Assembly: GCF_000331025.1 (NCBI RefSeq)
Contig: NC_020055.1
Coordinates: 3,195,370 to 3,259,369, forward strand
DNA length: 64,000 nt
Direction: 5' to 3'
DNA from: Maridesulfovibrio hydrothermalis AM13 = DSM 14728
Lineage (GTDB): Bacteria; Desulfobacterota; Desulfovibrionia; Desulfovibrionales; Desulfovibrionaceae
Shown here one piece after another: positions 9,691 through 16,956 of this stretch. The notes beneath the pieces are model-generated. The model worked only from the letters and a program-made list of their open reading frames with translations. It was not told the origin of the DNA and did not search any database. The stretch's first letter is position 1. Each line of letters opens with the position of its first letter. A program made the translations under genes and the position numbers.

Positions 9691-9802
9691 GCTCCGGTAC
9701 TCTTCAAAAGGCCTGCCGGCAGTCCCTTTCAAAAGGCCCGGAAGTATAGCCCCTCTGGAATTCCGGATTATTTCCATTTAACCGGATTCCATGCTGCTCA
9801 GA

Positions 9803-10318
9803 CTAATCTTCAGGAACTTTATCAAAAAGAGTGAAGCCATCAGCTTTGAAAACAACCTTGCCGGGATCAATAAGATCGCGCAGCGGTTTGAGGGATTTTG
9901 CATCCTTAAGAAGCACGCCGTTTGGAGTTTCGGGATCCAGTAGCAACGGAATCAAATTAGGATGACCGCTGAAAATTACCCCGTGAAAATCATTACATTC
10001 ACGCTCGTGCCAGTCCGCTCCCTGATAAACATCTGAGATTGTCGGCAGTTCAGGCTCCTCAGTTGGAATAAGAACCCGGTGAACAATGCGTTCAGGCTGA
10101 TTGAAATGAGTGTAATGATAGGTGATCAAAAATCCCTCATCGACATGAAGGGCATCAATGTTTTCCAGATGATATTCTCTTGCAAGCATTGACTTGGCTG
10201 CGGATGGAACATCTTCTGAAGAAAGAAAAATATTGTAATTAATACCGGTCTTTTCAAAACCGAGCCTGCTAACCATGAGCGGAGCTACCGATTCAAGCCA
10301 TTTTTCATCCACCTGCAT
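9803..10318 (-). CDS. nuoC: NADH-quinone oxidoreductase subunit C (30-kDa type)
   Basis: Peripheral-arm scaffold subunit of 171 residues that packs against NuoD. The 30-kDa signature is present in the C-terminal half (DVYQGADWHERECNDFHGVIF, here split: DWHERECNDFHG), followed by HPNLIPLLLDPET. The N-terminal region is short and not conserved in general. The start overlaps the nuoB stop by one base, so the two are translationally coupled. Confidence 0.93.
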   Translation of the reverse strand: MQVDEKWLESVAPLMVSRLGFEKTGINYNIFLSSEDVPSAAKSMLAREYHLENIDALHVDEGFLITYHYTHFNQPERIVHRVLIPTEEPELPTISDVYQGADWHERECNDFHGVIFSGHPNLIPLLLDPETPNGVLLKDAKSLKPLRDLIDPGKVVFKADGFTLFDKVPED

Positions 10319-10854
10319 CAGAGATTCTCCTTTTCAAGAGCTTCGGGTACGGGCCACCACCTCTTTCCGGTCACCTTCTCCTGAATCTGAAATAATCCTT
10401 CAAGCAGAGCTTCAGGACGTGGAGGACAGCCGGGCACGTACACGTCGACAGGGATGAGCTGATCCACCCCTTCAACAATTCCGTACTGGTTTTTAAATTT
10501 GAAGGGGCCTCCTGAAATGGCACAGTTGCCAAGAGCCAGCACCCATTTCGGAGCGGGCATCTGCTCATAGAGCCGTACAACCGCCGGAGCCATTTTTTTG
10601 GTAACCGTACCCGCAACAATCATTAGATCAGCCTGTCTGGCGGAGGGTCTAAAAACCTCAGCACCGAACCGCGCCATATCAAAGCGGGCCATTCCGCAAG
10701 CCATCATTTCAATAGCGCAACAGGCCAGCCCGAAAGTCATAGGCCATAATGACATGGACCTGCAGACATTCATTGCATCTTCAGCCAGCTCAAGACGGAC
10801 AATTCCGTCCTCAATATGATGCCCGCCGGGGGTCAGGAGATTTTCCGAGGCCAT
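10318..10854 (-). CDS. nuoB: NADH-quinone oxidoreductase subunit B (cluster N2 subunit)
   Basis: Carries the terminal [4Fe-4S] cluster N2 that reduces quinone. The four ligands are visible: the adjacent pair C45-C46 in [10 protein letters not shown]111 in [10 protein letters not shown] and C143 in [11 protein letters not shown] place the start at the ATG at 10854 because AAGGAG lies 7 nt upstream; a longer frame from 10875 has no such site. With this start the gene overlaps the end of nuoA by 22 nt. Length is 178 residues, normal for NuoB. Confidence 0.95.
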   Translation of the reverse strand: MASENLLTPGGHHIEDGIVRLELAEDAMNVCRSMSLWPMTFGLACCAIEMMACGMARFDMARFGAEVFRPSARQADLMIVAGTVTKKMAPAVVRLYEQMPAPKWVLALGNCAISGGPFKFKNQYGIVEGVDQLIPVDVYVPGCPPRPEALLEGLFQIQEKVTGKRWWPVPEALEKENL

Positions 10855-11210
10855 GTGAACACTCCTTTCTTCCAAAAATAAATAATTGCCAGAGCAAGAA
10901 TAGACAGGAATCCGGCTACCTCGATAAAAGCTTCCACCCCATTGGCATGGGGATACCAGACCGAAACGGGGAAGAGGTAGAGAACATCCACATCAAAGGC
11001 CAGAAACAGCAGGGCATAAACATAATAGCTTATACCGAACTGATTCCATGCCCTGCCGTGCGGCTTCATCCCGCACTCGTAAGGCATTCCTATATCACCA
11101 CCTTTTGCCCGGGGAGCAATTATCGCTGACAAAATCAGCGGTCCGCCGGCAAATAGCAGTCCACCTATGAGAAAAAGGAAGATGGCAAGCTGGAGCCAGG
11201 TGAAAACCAT
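10833..11210 (-). CDS. nuoA: NADH-quinone oxidoreductase subunit A
   Basis: First gene of the nuo operon: a 125-residue membrane subunit with three hydrophobic helices. The conserved loop after the first helix is present ([22 protein letters not shown], whose cysteine lies near the quinone cavity in the family), as is the second-helix acidic pair ([14 protein letters not shown]). A GAGAGG site lies about 8 nt before the ATG. No nuoE, nuoF or nuoG is present upstream, where 569 bp separate it from the next gene. Confidence 0.95.
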   Translation of the reverse strand: MVFTWLQLAIFLFLIGGLLFAGGPLILSAIIAPRAKGGDIGMPYECGMKPHGRAWNQFGISYYVYALLFLAFDVDVLYLFPVSVWYPHANGVEAFIEVAGFLSILALAIIYFWKKGVFTWPRKIS

Positions 11211-11687
11211 TCTCTAACCTCTCTTACTTTTTTAAAATTCATAACACAAACAGGATAACAACCTACGCCACCATAAGACCATAAACATAAAAAAGAAAAA
11301 CTCTAAAAAATCTCTGTATATAACTTTTTAATTAAATCTATCTCACCCGCCCATTGCAGTGTCAAGGCGTTATCATTAGAACTTATGCCAGTTACACATA
11401 CCAGATGCAGCTTGTTAAATTATGCACACTCTTTTCAACAGTAAAATCAGAGTGTTAGACTAAACTCTGATTTATTCCTAAAAATGTGATCTACTTTTAA
11501 CATAATTTCCGGCTTTCACAAGGGGCTTTTAGAGAGAAAATTATGACACACTAAGGCATAATATTTATTAAGAGTTGAACACAAAGGGCTAACCACTGAT
11601 GATATTTTTCACAAATACTTTTATCACAATTAAACCGTATCAAATCGACACAAACAATCAGACCAATCACCCCCGCTAATAAGTAGT
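11211..11687. other. AT-rich intergenic region upstream of nuoA
   Basis: No convincing gene. A 62-codon minus-strand frame at 11551-11739 has no ribosome site and runs through the terminator hairpin. The region must hold the nuo promoter and leader, but I see no clear sigma-70 match. It contains an inverted repeat at 11444-11473 (AAATCAGAGT, 10-nt loop, ACTCTGATTT) without a T-tract, which could be an operator or leader hairpin. Confidence 0.5.
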
Positions 11688-11731
11688 GCAAAAAAAAGGT
11701 GTTTTCACAAAACAATGTGAAAACACCTTTA
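11688..11731 (-). terminator. Intrinsic terminator of the response regulator gene
   Basis: A perfect 14-bp stem (AAAGGTGTTTTCAC at 11695-11708 and its complement at 11717-11730) with an 8-nt loop. Read on the minus strand it ends in a run of Ts. It follows the stop of the diguanylate cyclase gene at 11780 by about 50 nt. Confidence 0.85.
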
Positions 11732-11779
11732 AAAACCAAATAATGTAAAACTAAATTGATACAGTGAAAATTTTATAAA

Positions 11780-13099
11780 TCAACTGCATTTTGAAAAAAA
11801 ACAGAACTCCCTGCCCTGCTCTTCTTTCACTCTATACATAGCCTCGTCGGCTCTCTTAACAAGCTCTTCAGCAATAGCTGCATGTTCCGGATACAGACTG
11901 ATGCCTATCGAAGCACCTACAGCACATGTTACTCCGTCAAATTTAAATGGTTCTGACAGGCAGGCTATAAAATCCTCAGCAACACGGGCAATACTCTCCA
12001 CGCTGCCAGGACGCTCCAAAAGGACACAAAATTCATCCCCGCCAAGCCTTGCCAGAGTATCCGAAGAGCGGATACGAGAGTTCAAACGACTGGCCACCCG
12101 CTCCAGAAGCATATCACCTGTATGATGTCCATACTGATCGTTGACCTTCTTAAAATCATTTAGATCAATAAATAACAAAGCCAGCTTTTCACCATATCGC
12201 CCGGCATTGGCGATAGATTTTGTCAGGCGGTCAAAAAACAGATAGCGATTGGAAATCCCTGTTAACGCGTCAACTGTGGCCTTTTCCTGCAACTCAAGCT
12301 CACATAATTTTCGATGAGTAATATCTTCAACCACGCCTTCTATATAAAATTCACCGTTTTCCTCAAAAAGCCTGCAACTCTCGGAAATCCAGATAAGCGA
12401 CCCGTCTTTGCGTCTTATTCTCAATTCATAGTCATTGAGAGATTTTTCGCGCATAAGTGATTCAATATATCTCTGACGATCTTCTCTATCGACAAAAATG
12501 GAACCGGCATTCACGTGGGTAATGGCTTCTTCAGGAGAATCATAACCAAAAATACGGGCAAGGGCCGGATTAACTTCTTCCATCCGCCCGTCAAGAGTAG
12601 TTCGGAAAATGCCTTCCACAGCCCTTTCAAAAATATTGCGGTATTTTTCCTCAGCTATACGCAAAGCCTGTTCAGTTTTGATACGCTGAGAGATTTCACG
12701 TTCCAGCAAATCTTTCTGACGCTTCAACTCAATAAAAACACCAACCTTACCGCGCAAAGTTGCCGGATCAATAGGCTGAGTCAGGAAATCTACTGCTCCT
12801 GCTTCATACCCCATACGGGCATAAGTTGGATCTTTATAGATGGCAGTAAGAAAAATGATGGGAATCAGACGGCATTTTTCCATTTCCTTAATTGCACGCG
12901 CAGTTGCATACCCATCCATATCTGGCATCTGAACATCAAGCAGAATGAGAGCAAAATCATGCTTGAGACAATGCTCCACAGCCTCATTGCCATCCAACGC
13001 CGTATATATTTCGGCATTTTCATTTCTCAACAGCCTTTCAAGCAGAGTAAGGTTTACTGCATTGTCATCTACAATGAGTATTTTCAAAGGATTTTCCAT
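11780..13099 (-). CDS. Response regulator with PAS and GGDEF domains (diguanylate cyclase)
   Basis: Likely a cytoplasmic response regulator that makes c-di-GMP. Domain order is a CheY-like receiver (about residues 5-120, with the phospho-acceptor in LILLDVQMPDMDGY), a short coiled linker, a PAS domain (about 150-270, MEEVNPALARIFGY), then GGDEF (about 280-435). The active site LARLGGDEFCVLLE is intact. The inhibitory-site pattern RSSD lies five residues before it, so product inhibition is expected. The start is ambiguous: ATG 13099 begins MENPLKILIVDD, and longer in-frame starts exist to 13126. It is monocistronic and has its own terminator. The input kinase is not adjacent. Confidence 0.9.
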   Translation of the reverse strand: MENPLKILIVDDNAVNLTLLERLLRNENAEIYTALDGNEAVEHCLKHDFALILLDVQMPDMDGYATARAIKEMEKCRLIPIIFLTAIYKDPTYARMGYEAGAVDFLTQPIDPATLRGKVGVFIELKRQKDLLEREISQRIKTEQALRIAEEKYRNIFERAVEGIFRTTLDGRMEEVNPALARIFGYDSPEEAITHVNAGSIFVDREDRQRYIESLMREKSLNDYELRIRRKDGSLIWISESCRLFEENGEFYIEGVVEDITHRKLCELELQEKATVDALTGISNRYLFFDRLTKSIANAGRYGEKLALLFIDLNDFKKVNDQYGHHTGDMLLERVASRLNSRIRSSDTLARLGGDEFCVLLERPGSVESIARVAEDFIACLSEPFKFDGVTCAVGASIGISLYPEHAAIAEELVKRADEAMYRVKEEQGREFCFFSKCS

Positions 13100-13248
13100 A
13101 CATCTCTGATAATACATTTCAGCCAAAGATAAAACCCTGTGCGACTAGTTTTCTTGAGATAATTAGCTATTTCAGACTTGTTTTATCTTTAATTTAAAAG
13201 TACTTAATTGATTGGTCATAAATCCGTTCAGTTTCTGGAGATGAGAAG

Positions 13249-14196
13249 ATGAAAAAAAAACAGCATTACACAGTAACAGGCGGCGCCGGTTTTCTGGGGT
13301 CAAGACTCTGCGAGAAACTGCTTGAACTGGGACATGAAGTTTTATGTATTGACAATTTTTATACCGGCCAGAAGTCAAATATTGTTCAAATGCTGGACAG
13401 CCCGTATTTTGAAATGATGCGCCATGATGTTACGTTTCCTTTATATGTAGAAACTGACATCATCTATAATCTGGCCTGCCCGGCTTCACCTATCCATTAC
13501 CAGTTCGACCCTGTGCAGACCACCAAGACCTCGGTGCATGGCGCCATCAACATGCTTGGACTGGCAAAAAGAGTAAAGGCAAAAATTTTTCAAGCTTCAA
13601 CCTCGGAAGTATACGGCGATCCCACCTGCCATCCACAGACTGAAGACTACTGGGGCAACGTCAACCCCATCGGCCTTAGAGCCTGCTATGATGAAGGAAA
13701 ACGTTGCGCCGAAACTCTTTTCTTTGACTACCATCGTCAGCACGGACTGCTCATCAAGGTGGCCCGCATTTTCAACACCTATGGCCCCCGCATGGCTGTT
13801 AATGACGGTCGAGTTGTTTCCAATTTTATTGTTCAAGCGTTGCGTAATGAACCTATCACTATTTATGGTGAAGGGACTCAAACACGCTCCTTCTGCTATA
13901 TTGATGACCTCATTGAAGCCTTTATCAAAGTCATGGATACTGATGACTCATTCACCGGCCCTATAAATCTGGGCAACCCCCGCGAATTCACAATCAAAGA
14001 ACTGGCCGAAATGGTTATCGATATGACAGGTTCAGCTTCTAAATTGGTTTATAAACCCCTGCCGGAGAATGATCCCTGCCAGCGCAGGCCGGATATATCC
14101 CTTGCACAGAAAGAATTGGCATGGACTCCTTCAACCCCCCTTGAGCAAGGACTTAAACCGACCATTGAATACTTTGAAAAAATTCTGGCTCAATAA
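13249..14196 (+). CDS. UDP-glucuronate decarboxylase (UXS-like, extended SDR family)
   Basis: NAD-dependent nucleotide-sugar enzyme expected to convert UDP-glucuronate to UDP-xylose for surface polysaccharide. The Rossmann motif TGGAGFLG lies at residues 10-17. The catalytic set is STSEVYGDP (T118-S119-E120) and Y147-DEG-K151. FNTYGPRM and the R residue in [10 protein letters not shown] are typical of UXS/epimerases. At 315 residues it is full length. Its start follows GGAGATGAGAAG. The neighbours are unrelated, so the sugar pathway is not visible here. A dTDP-glucose dehydratase or UDP-glucose epimerase is possible but the overall sequence fits UXS better. Confidence 0.85.
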   Translation: MKKKQHYTVTGGAGFLGSRLCEKLLELGHEVLCIDNFYTGQKSNIVQMLDSPYFEMMRHDVTFPLYVETDIIYNLACPASPIHYQFDPVQTTKTSVHGAINMLGLAKRVKAKIFQASTSEVYGDPTCHPQTEDYWGNVNPIGLRACYDEGKRCAETLFFDYHRQHGLLIKVARIFNTYGPRMAVNDGRVVSNFIVQALRNEPITIYGEGTQTRSFCYIDDLIEAFIKVMDTDDSFTGPINLGNPREFTIKELAEMVIDMTGSASKLVYKPLPENDPCQRRPDISLAQKELAWTPSTPLEQGLKPTIEYFEKILAQ

Positions 14197-14225
14197 CAAC
14201 AGCAACATCATAGTTTACAGACTTT

Positions 14226-14266
14226 AAAGGCTGGATGCATTTTTATTGCTCCAGCCTTTTTTATTT
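14226..14266 (+). terminator. Intrinsic terminator after the UXS-like gene
   Basis: Stem AAAGGCTGGA (14226-14235) pairs with TCCAGCCTTTT (14250-14260) and ends in T-rich sequence, 30 nt after the stop codon. Confidence 0.8.
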
Positions 14267-14387
14267 AGAAGATTCAACTCGCCTCAGATTAAGACTTTAT
14301 AAGTATCAAACTAGCACTAATTATATATTGGACATATGAAAGTCGGTTCCATATATTTTTTTAAAAGACACACAAAAGGAACTAAAC

Positions 14388-14786
14388 ATGGCTATTTCAT
14401 ACAGCTGGACTAAAAATTTCAAAACAGAAGAGCTTGAAGAACTCTTTCTCTCTGTTGAATGGGAATCTGGAAAATACCCGGCAAAACTGCAAAAAGCACT
14501 GCTTAACTCCCACAAGGTGTATTCAGTCTGGGATGGAGAGAGACTTATAGGAATGATTAACTCCATGACCGACACAGTGCTTACCGTTTATTTTCAATAT
14601 TTGCTGGTACATCCGGATTATCAGGGACATGGTCTGGGGAAAAAACTAGTCGGCGAGATGCTAGAAATATATTCCGATATCCCTAGAAAAATCTTAATCT
14701 CAGTTGAAGAACAGGTAGGTTTTTATCAACACTGCGGCTTCACTCACCATACGGATAAAGCACCTATGTTTGTATCGACTTTATAA
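14388..14786 (+). CDS. GNAT-family N-acetyltransferase
   Basis: A 132-residue protein of the GCN5-related acetyltransferase fold, which transfers acetyl from acetyl-CoA to an amine. The acetyl-CoA binding loop is visible (HPDYQGHGLGKKLVGEML; pattern Q/RxxGxG/A). The preceding strand VYFQYLLV and the C-terminal VGFYQHCGFTHH are typical of small-molecule acetyltransferases. The substrate cannot be told. AAAGGA lies before the ATG. It stands alone between two terminators. Confidence 0.85.
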   Translation: MAISYSWTKNFKTEELEELFLSVEWESGKYPAKLQKALLNSHKVYSVWDGERLIGMINSMTDTVLTVYFQYLLVHPDYQGHGLGKKLVGEMLEIYSDIPRKILISVEEQVGFYQHCGFTHHTDKAPMFVSTL

Positions 14787-14799
14787 TATATATTTCTCA

Positions 14800-14937
14800 C
14801 ACTCTTTTGCTCCTTCCCTGAGCAAAACCCCTTTCTAGAGACGGTAAAAAGGAAGTTTGGCGCAACTATCCCCGACACCGCAAGCCCCGTTGACGCAAGG
14901 ATTTCACCCCCTGGCTCAACGGGGTTTTTCTTTTAAA
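14800..14937 (+). other. Structured intergenic stretch ending in an intrinsic terminator
   Basis: Between the acetyltransferase and the YkgJ-like gene is a 288-bp gap without a protein gene. It holds a GC-richer block and ends in a terminator: CCCCGTTGA (14885-14893) pairs with TCAACGGGG (14916-14924), then TTTTTCTTTT. The hairpin has a 22-nt apical part with AAGGATTTCACCCCC. The block before it (GACGGTAAAAAGGAAGTTTG, CGCAACTATCCCCGACACCG) may be the body of a small RNA or simply a 3' UTR. I do not recognise a known riboswitch. Confidence 0.4.
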
Positions 14938-15074
14938 AAAGCAAAGCAATTCACCAGTTCCTGCGAAAAATGCCGACCTTTACATAAAGCAGCCTAACAC
15001 TCACTGCTTGCATTTCATGTATAATATGAATACCTTTCTTGGGTTCCTGCAACATACACCATAGATATGCATAT

Positions 15075-15542
15075 ATGTCCTTTTTAAATAATTTCATCGA
15101 CAACCTTAGCTGTCTGATACGTACTTGGCGTATAAAGAAAAATAATCAAGCTGTAGTCATCCGAGGCTCATGTAACATGTGCGGCCGGTGCTGCAAGGGA
15201 ATCTGTTTATATATAGATAGTAAATGGATTAAAAAAGAAAAACAGTTCATAAAGCTCACCGCAAAATATGAATACCTCAAGCGATTTGAAGTATGTGGTA
15301 AAACAGACTGCAATTATCTTAAATTTTCCTGCAAATGTTTAAGTGAAGCCGGAACGTGTATGGACTACGACAATCGGCCGGAGCTTTGCAAAAGATTTCC
15401 CGCTCCATCTATTTTTGCCCAGAATGGAGAATTGCCTCAGGGCTGCGGTTTCCGCATGTCAACTGAGGCTGATTTTGAAAAAATTCTCAAAGAGGCCATT
15501 AACAACGAAGACCATTACAAGGTAGACAGCGGCCCTGATTAG
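15075..15542 (+). CDS. YkgJ-family cysteine cluster protein
   Basis: A 155-residue cysteine-rich protein of the YkgJ/UPF0153 (CxxCxxCC) family, predicted to bind zinc or iron-sulfur; its cellular role is unknown. The signature is CNMCGRCCKGICLYI near residue 38, with later cysteines in CGKTDC, FSCKCLSEAGTC and the family motif RPELCKRFPAP. The start is taken at ATG 15075; an upstream TTG frame from 15039 adds 12 residues with no support. It is flanked by intergenic DNA on both sides. Confidence 0.8.
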   Translation: MSFLNNFIDNLSCLIRTWRIKKNNQAVVIRGSCNMCGRCCKGICLYIDSKWIKKEKQFIKLTAKYEYLKRFEVCGKTDCNYLKFSCKCLSEAGTCMDYDNRPELCKRFPAPSIFAQNGELPQGCGFRMSTEADFEKILKEAINNEDHYKVDSGPD

Positions 15543-15687
15543 ACAAATCATCATACCTTCCTAAATTAAAAGCATATTTTATCCATTGAACCCATTGATT
15601 TTTTACCCTGATCAAAGCTACTTTCAAACCCGCTGCTAATAGCAGCTGACATTATTGAAAACATTATTGGCGGATATTGGAGTCTTA

Positions 15688-16083
15688 ATGATCAATGAAA
15701 TTAATGTAAAATTCGGCGAGGGTAAAAAGCTGACAGCAATATCTGACAGCTTCACTATCAATACAGATCAGTCCGAAGCTGACGGCGGCGACGGTACGGC
15801 CCCTACCCCTCTGGAACTGTTTCTGGCTTCACTGGCCACTTGTGCGGCTCATTATGCCCGCAGCTTTTGTGATTCCAGATCCATATCAATGGATGGTATG
15901 GGCTTAAAAGTTGAATATGATTTCAACAAAGATGCCGAACAAATTACAAGTTTTCGTTACCAGATGACCCTGCCCGAAGGGTTTCCTGAAAAGTACAAAG
16001 CAGCCCTGCTCAGAGCAATTGATCTTTGCACGGTAAAAAAACACCTTATGAATCCACCGGCTTTTGAGCTTGAAATTGTTTAA
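15688..16083 (+). CDS. OsmC/Ohr-family protein
   Basis: A 131-residue OsmC-fold protein. Family members reduce organic hydroperoxides with two cysteines or have unknown thiol roles. Two conserved cysteines are present in context: LATCAAHYARSF and IDLCTVKKHLM. The APTPLELFLASLATC segment is characteristic of the YhfA-like branch. The start ATG 15688 has TTGGAG 6 nt upstream; an in-frame TTG at 15655 is less likely. It is monocistronic with a terminator 30 nt downstream. Function beyond a thiol-redox role cannot be told. Confidence 0.85.
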   Translation: MINEINVKFGEGKKLTAISDSFTINTDQSEADGGDGTAPTPLELFLASLATCAAHYARSFCDSRSISMDGMGLKVEYDFNKDAEQITSFRYQMTLPEGFPEKYKAALLRAIDLCTVKKHLMNPPAFELEIV

Positions 16084-16114
16084 TTAAAGTTCAATGTGAT
16101 ACCGAATTTTTATA

Positions 16115-16152
16115 GGGAGGATGAAGTTTAAAGCTTCATCCGCCCTTTTTTT
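16115..16152 (+). terminator. Intrinsic terminator after the OsmC-like gene
   Basis: GGGAGGATGAAG (16115-16126) pairs with CTTCATCCGCCC with one mismatch, then TTTTTTTA. Confidence 0.85.
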
Positions 16153-16480
16153 ATACCCAAGTATACGCTTCCCGCGATCATGCAGACATCTCTAACAGCA
16201 CTTGTTTTAATAGATATCCCCATGATCATACTTTTTACTTTCGGATTCATTCTAGCCGGTAATTTTCCACAAAAACTGCTCTTTGACAGAAACGACTTTT
16301 TAGTGCGTTTTTCTGACCAAAGTCATTTTTAAAAAGACCTCACGCGCGTAATAGATGGATTTACGGGCCGCTTTGTTAAACAAAATATTTGATAGCTCAA
16401 CCATCAATAGGATATTCAAATACGATTTGAATTTAAATAAGAGCAACATAAATAGTGAGTGTTTTTTTTATTCACGCATG
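16153..16480. other. Intergenic region with a palindrome upstream of the IscA-like gene
   Basis: No protein gene is visible. The sequence is AT-rich. At 16414-16432 there is a perfect 8-bp inverted repeat, ATTCAAAT-ACG-ATTTGAAT, about 50 nt before the promoter of the next gene. It could be an operator for a dimeric regulator; no factor is identified. Confidence 0.45.
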
Positions 16481-16508
16481 TTGACATAAAAAAGATGAAG
16501 GCTATCCT
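16481..16508 (+). promoter_or_regulatory. Sigma-70-like promoter of the IscA-like gene
   Basis: TTGACA (16481-16486), 16-nt spacer, TATCCT (16503-16508), about 33 nt before the ATG; a GGAGAG ribosome site follows. Confidence 0.65.
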
Positions 16509-16540
16509 CTAAGTAAACCAACCTCAAAAGGAGAGATTTA

Positions 16541-16852
16541 ATGCTCAAAATCACAGAAAAAGCAAAAGAAGTTCTTGACGAACATTTTAATGAAAAAGAT
16601 AAAGAACCTATTCGTATATATATTGCTTCCGCTTGTAGCGGAACCCGTCTTGCTCTTGGCATCGACAGCGAAAAAGAAGGTGATGAAAAGATCAACCTTG
16701 ATGGATATGACTTTGTCATAGACACAGAACTGTTTGAGCAAGCCAAACCAATGGTTATCGACCTGACCCCAATGGGCATCGAAATTTCTTCTTCACTCGT
16801 TTTTGAAGAAGCTAAAGGTGCTTGCGGCGAAGGCTGCTGCGGCTGCGGTTAA
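16541..16852 (+). CDS. IscA/HesB-family iron-sulfur protein
   Basis: A-type carrier-like protein of 103 residues. The three family cysteines are in place, C32 in ASACSGTRL and the C-terminal group, but the tail CGEGCCGCG carries four cysteines (C95, C99, C100, C102) where classical IscA has a CxC. It may bind a cluster differently from IscA. There is no iscS or iscU nearby, so it is not part of an isc operon. A strong promoter and ribosome site (AAGGAGAG) suggest good expression. The tail continues to a normal TAA stop. Confidence 0.82.
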   Translation: MLKITEKAKEVLDEHFNEKDKEPIRIYIASACSGTRLALGIDSEKEGDEKINLDGYDFVIDTELFEQAKPMVIDLTPMGIEISSSLVFEEAKGACGEGCCGCG

Positions 16853-16876
16853 CAGGCTGAAATTAAGACGATTATA

Positions 16877-16910
16877 AAAGGCTGAGGTCCAAAGACTTCA
16901 GCCTTTTCTT
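16877..16910 (+). terminator. Intrinsic terminator after the IscA-like gene
   Basis: AAGGCTGAGGTC pairs with GACTTCAGCCTT around a CAAA loop, followed by TTCTTTT. Confidence 0.85.
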
Positions 16911-16956
16911 TTACAACCGCAATGACAGCCGAAAAACTATATGATAGGCACAGCAC

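Noticed and set aside
11551-11739. 62-codon minus-strand frame
   Set aside because: It overlaps the terminator hairpin, has no ribosome site and has ordinary intergenic composition.
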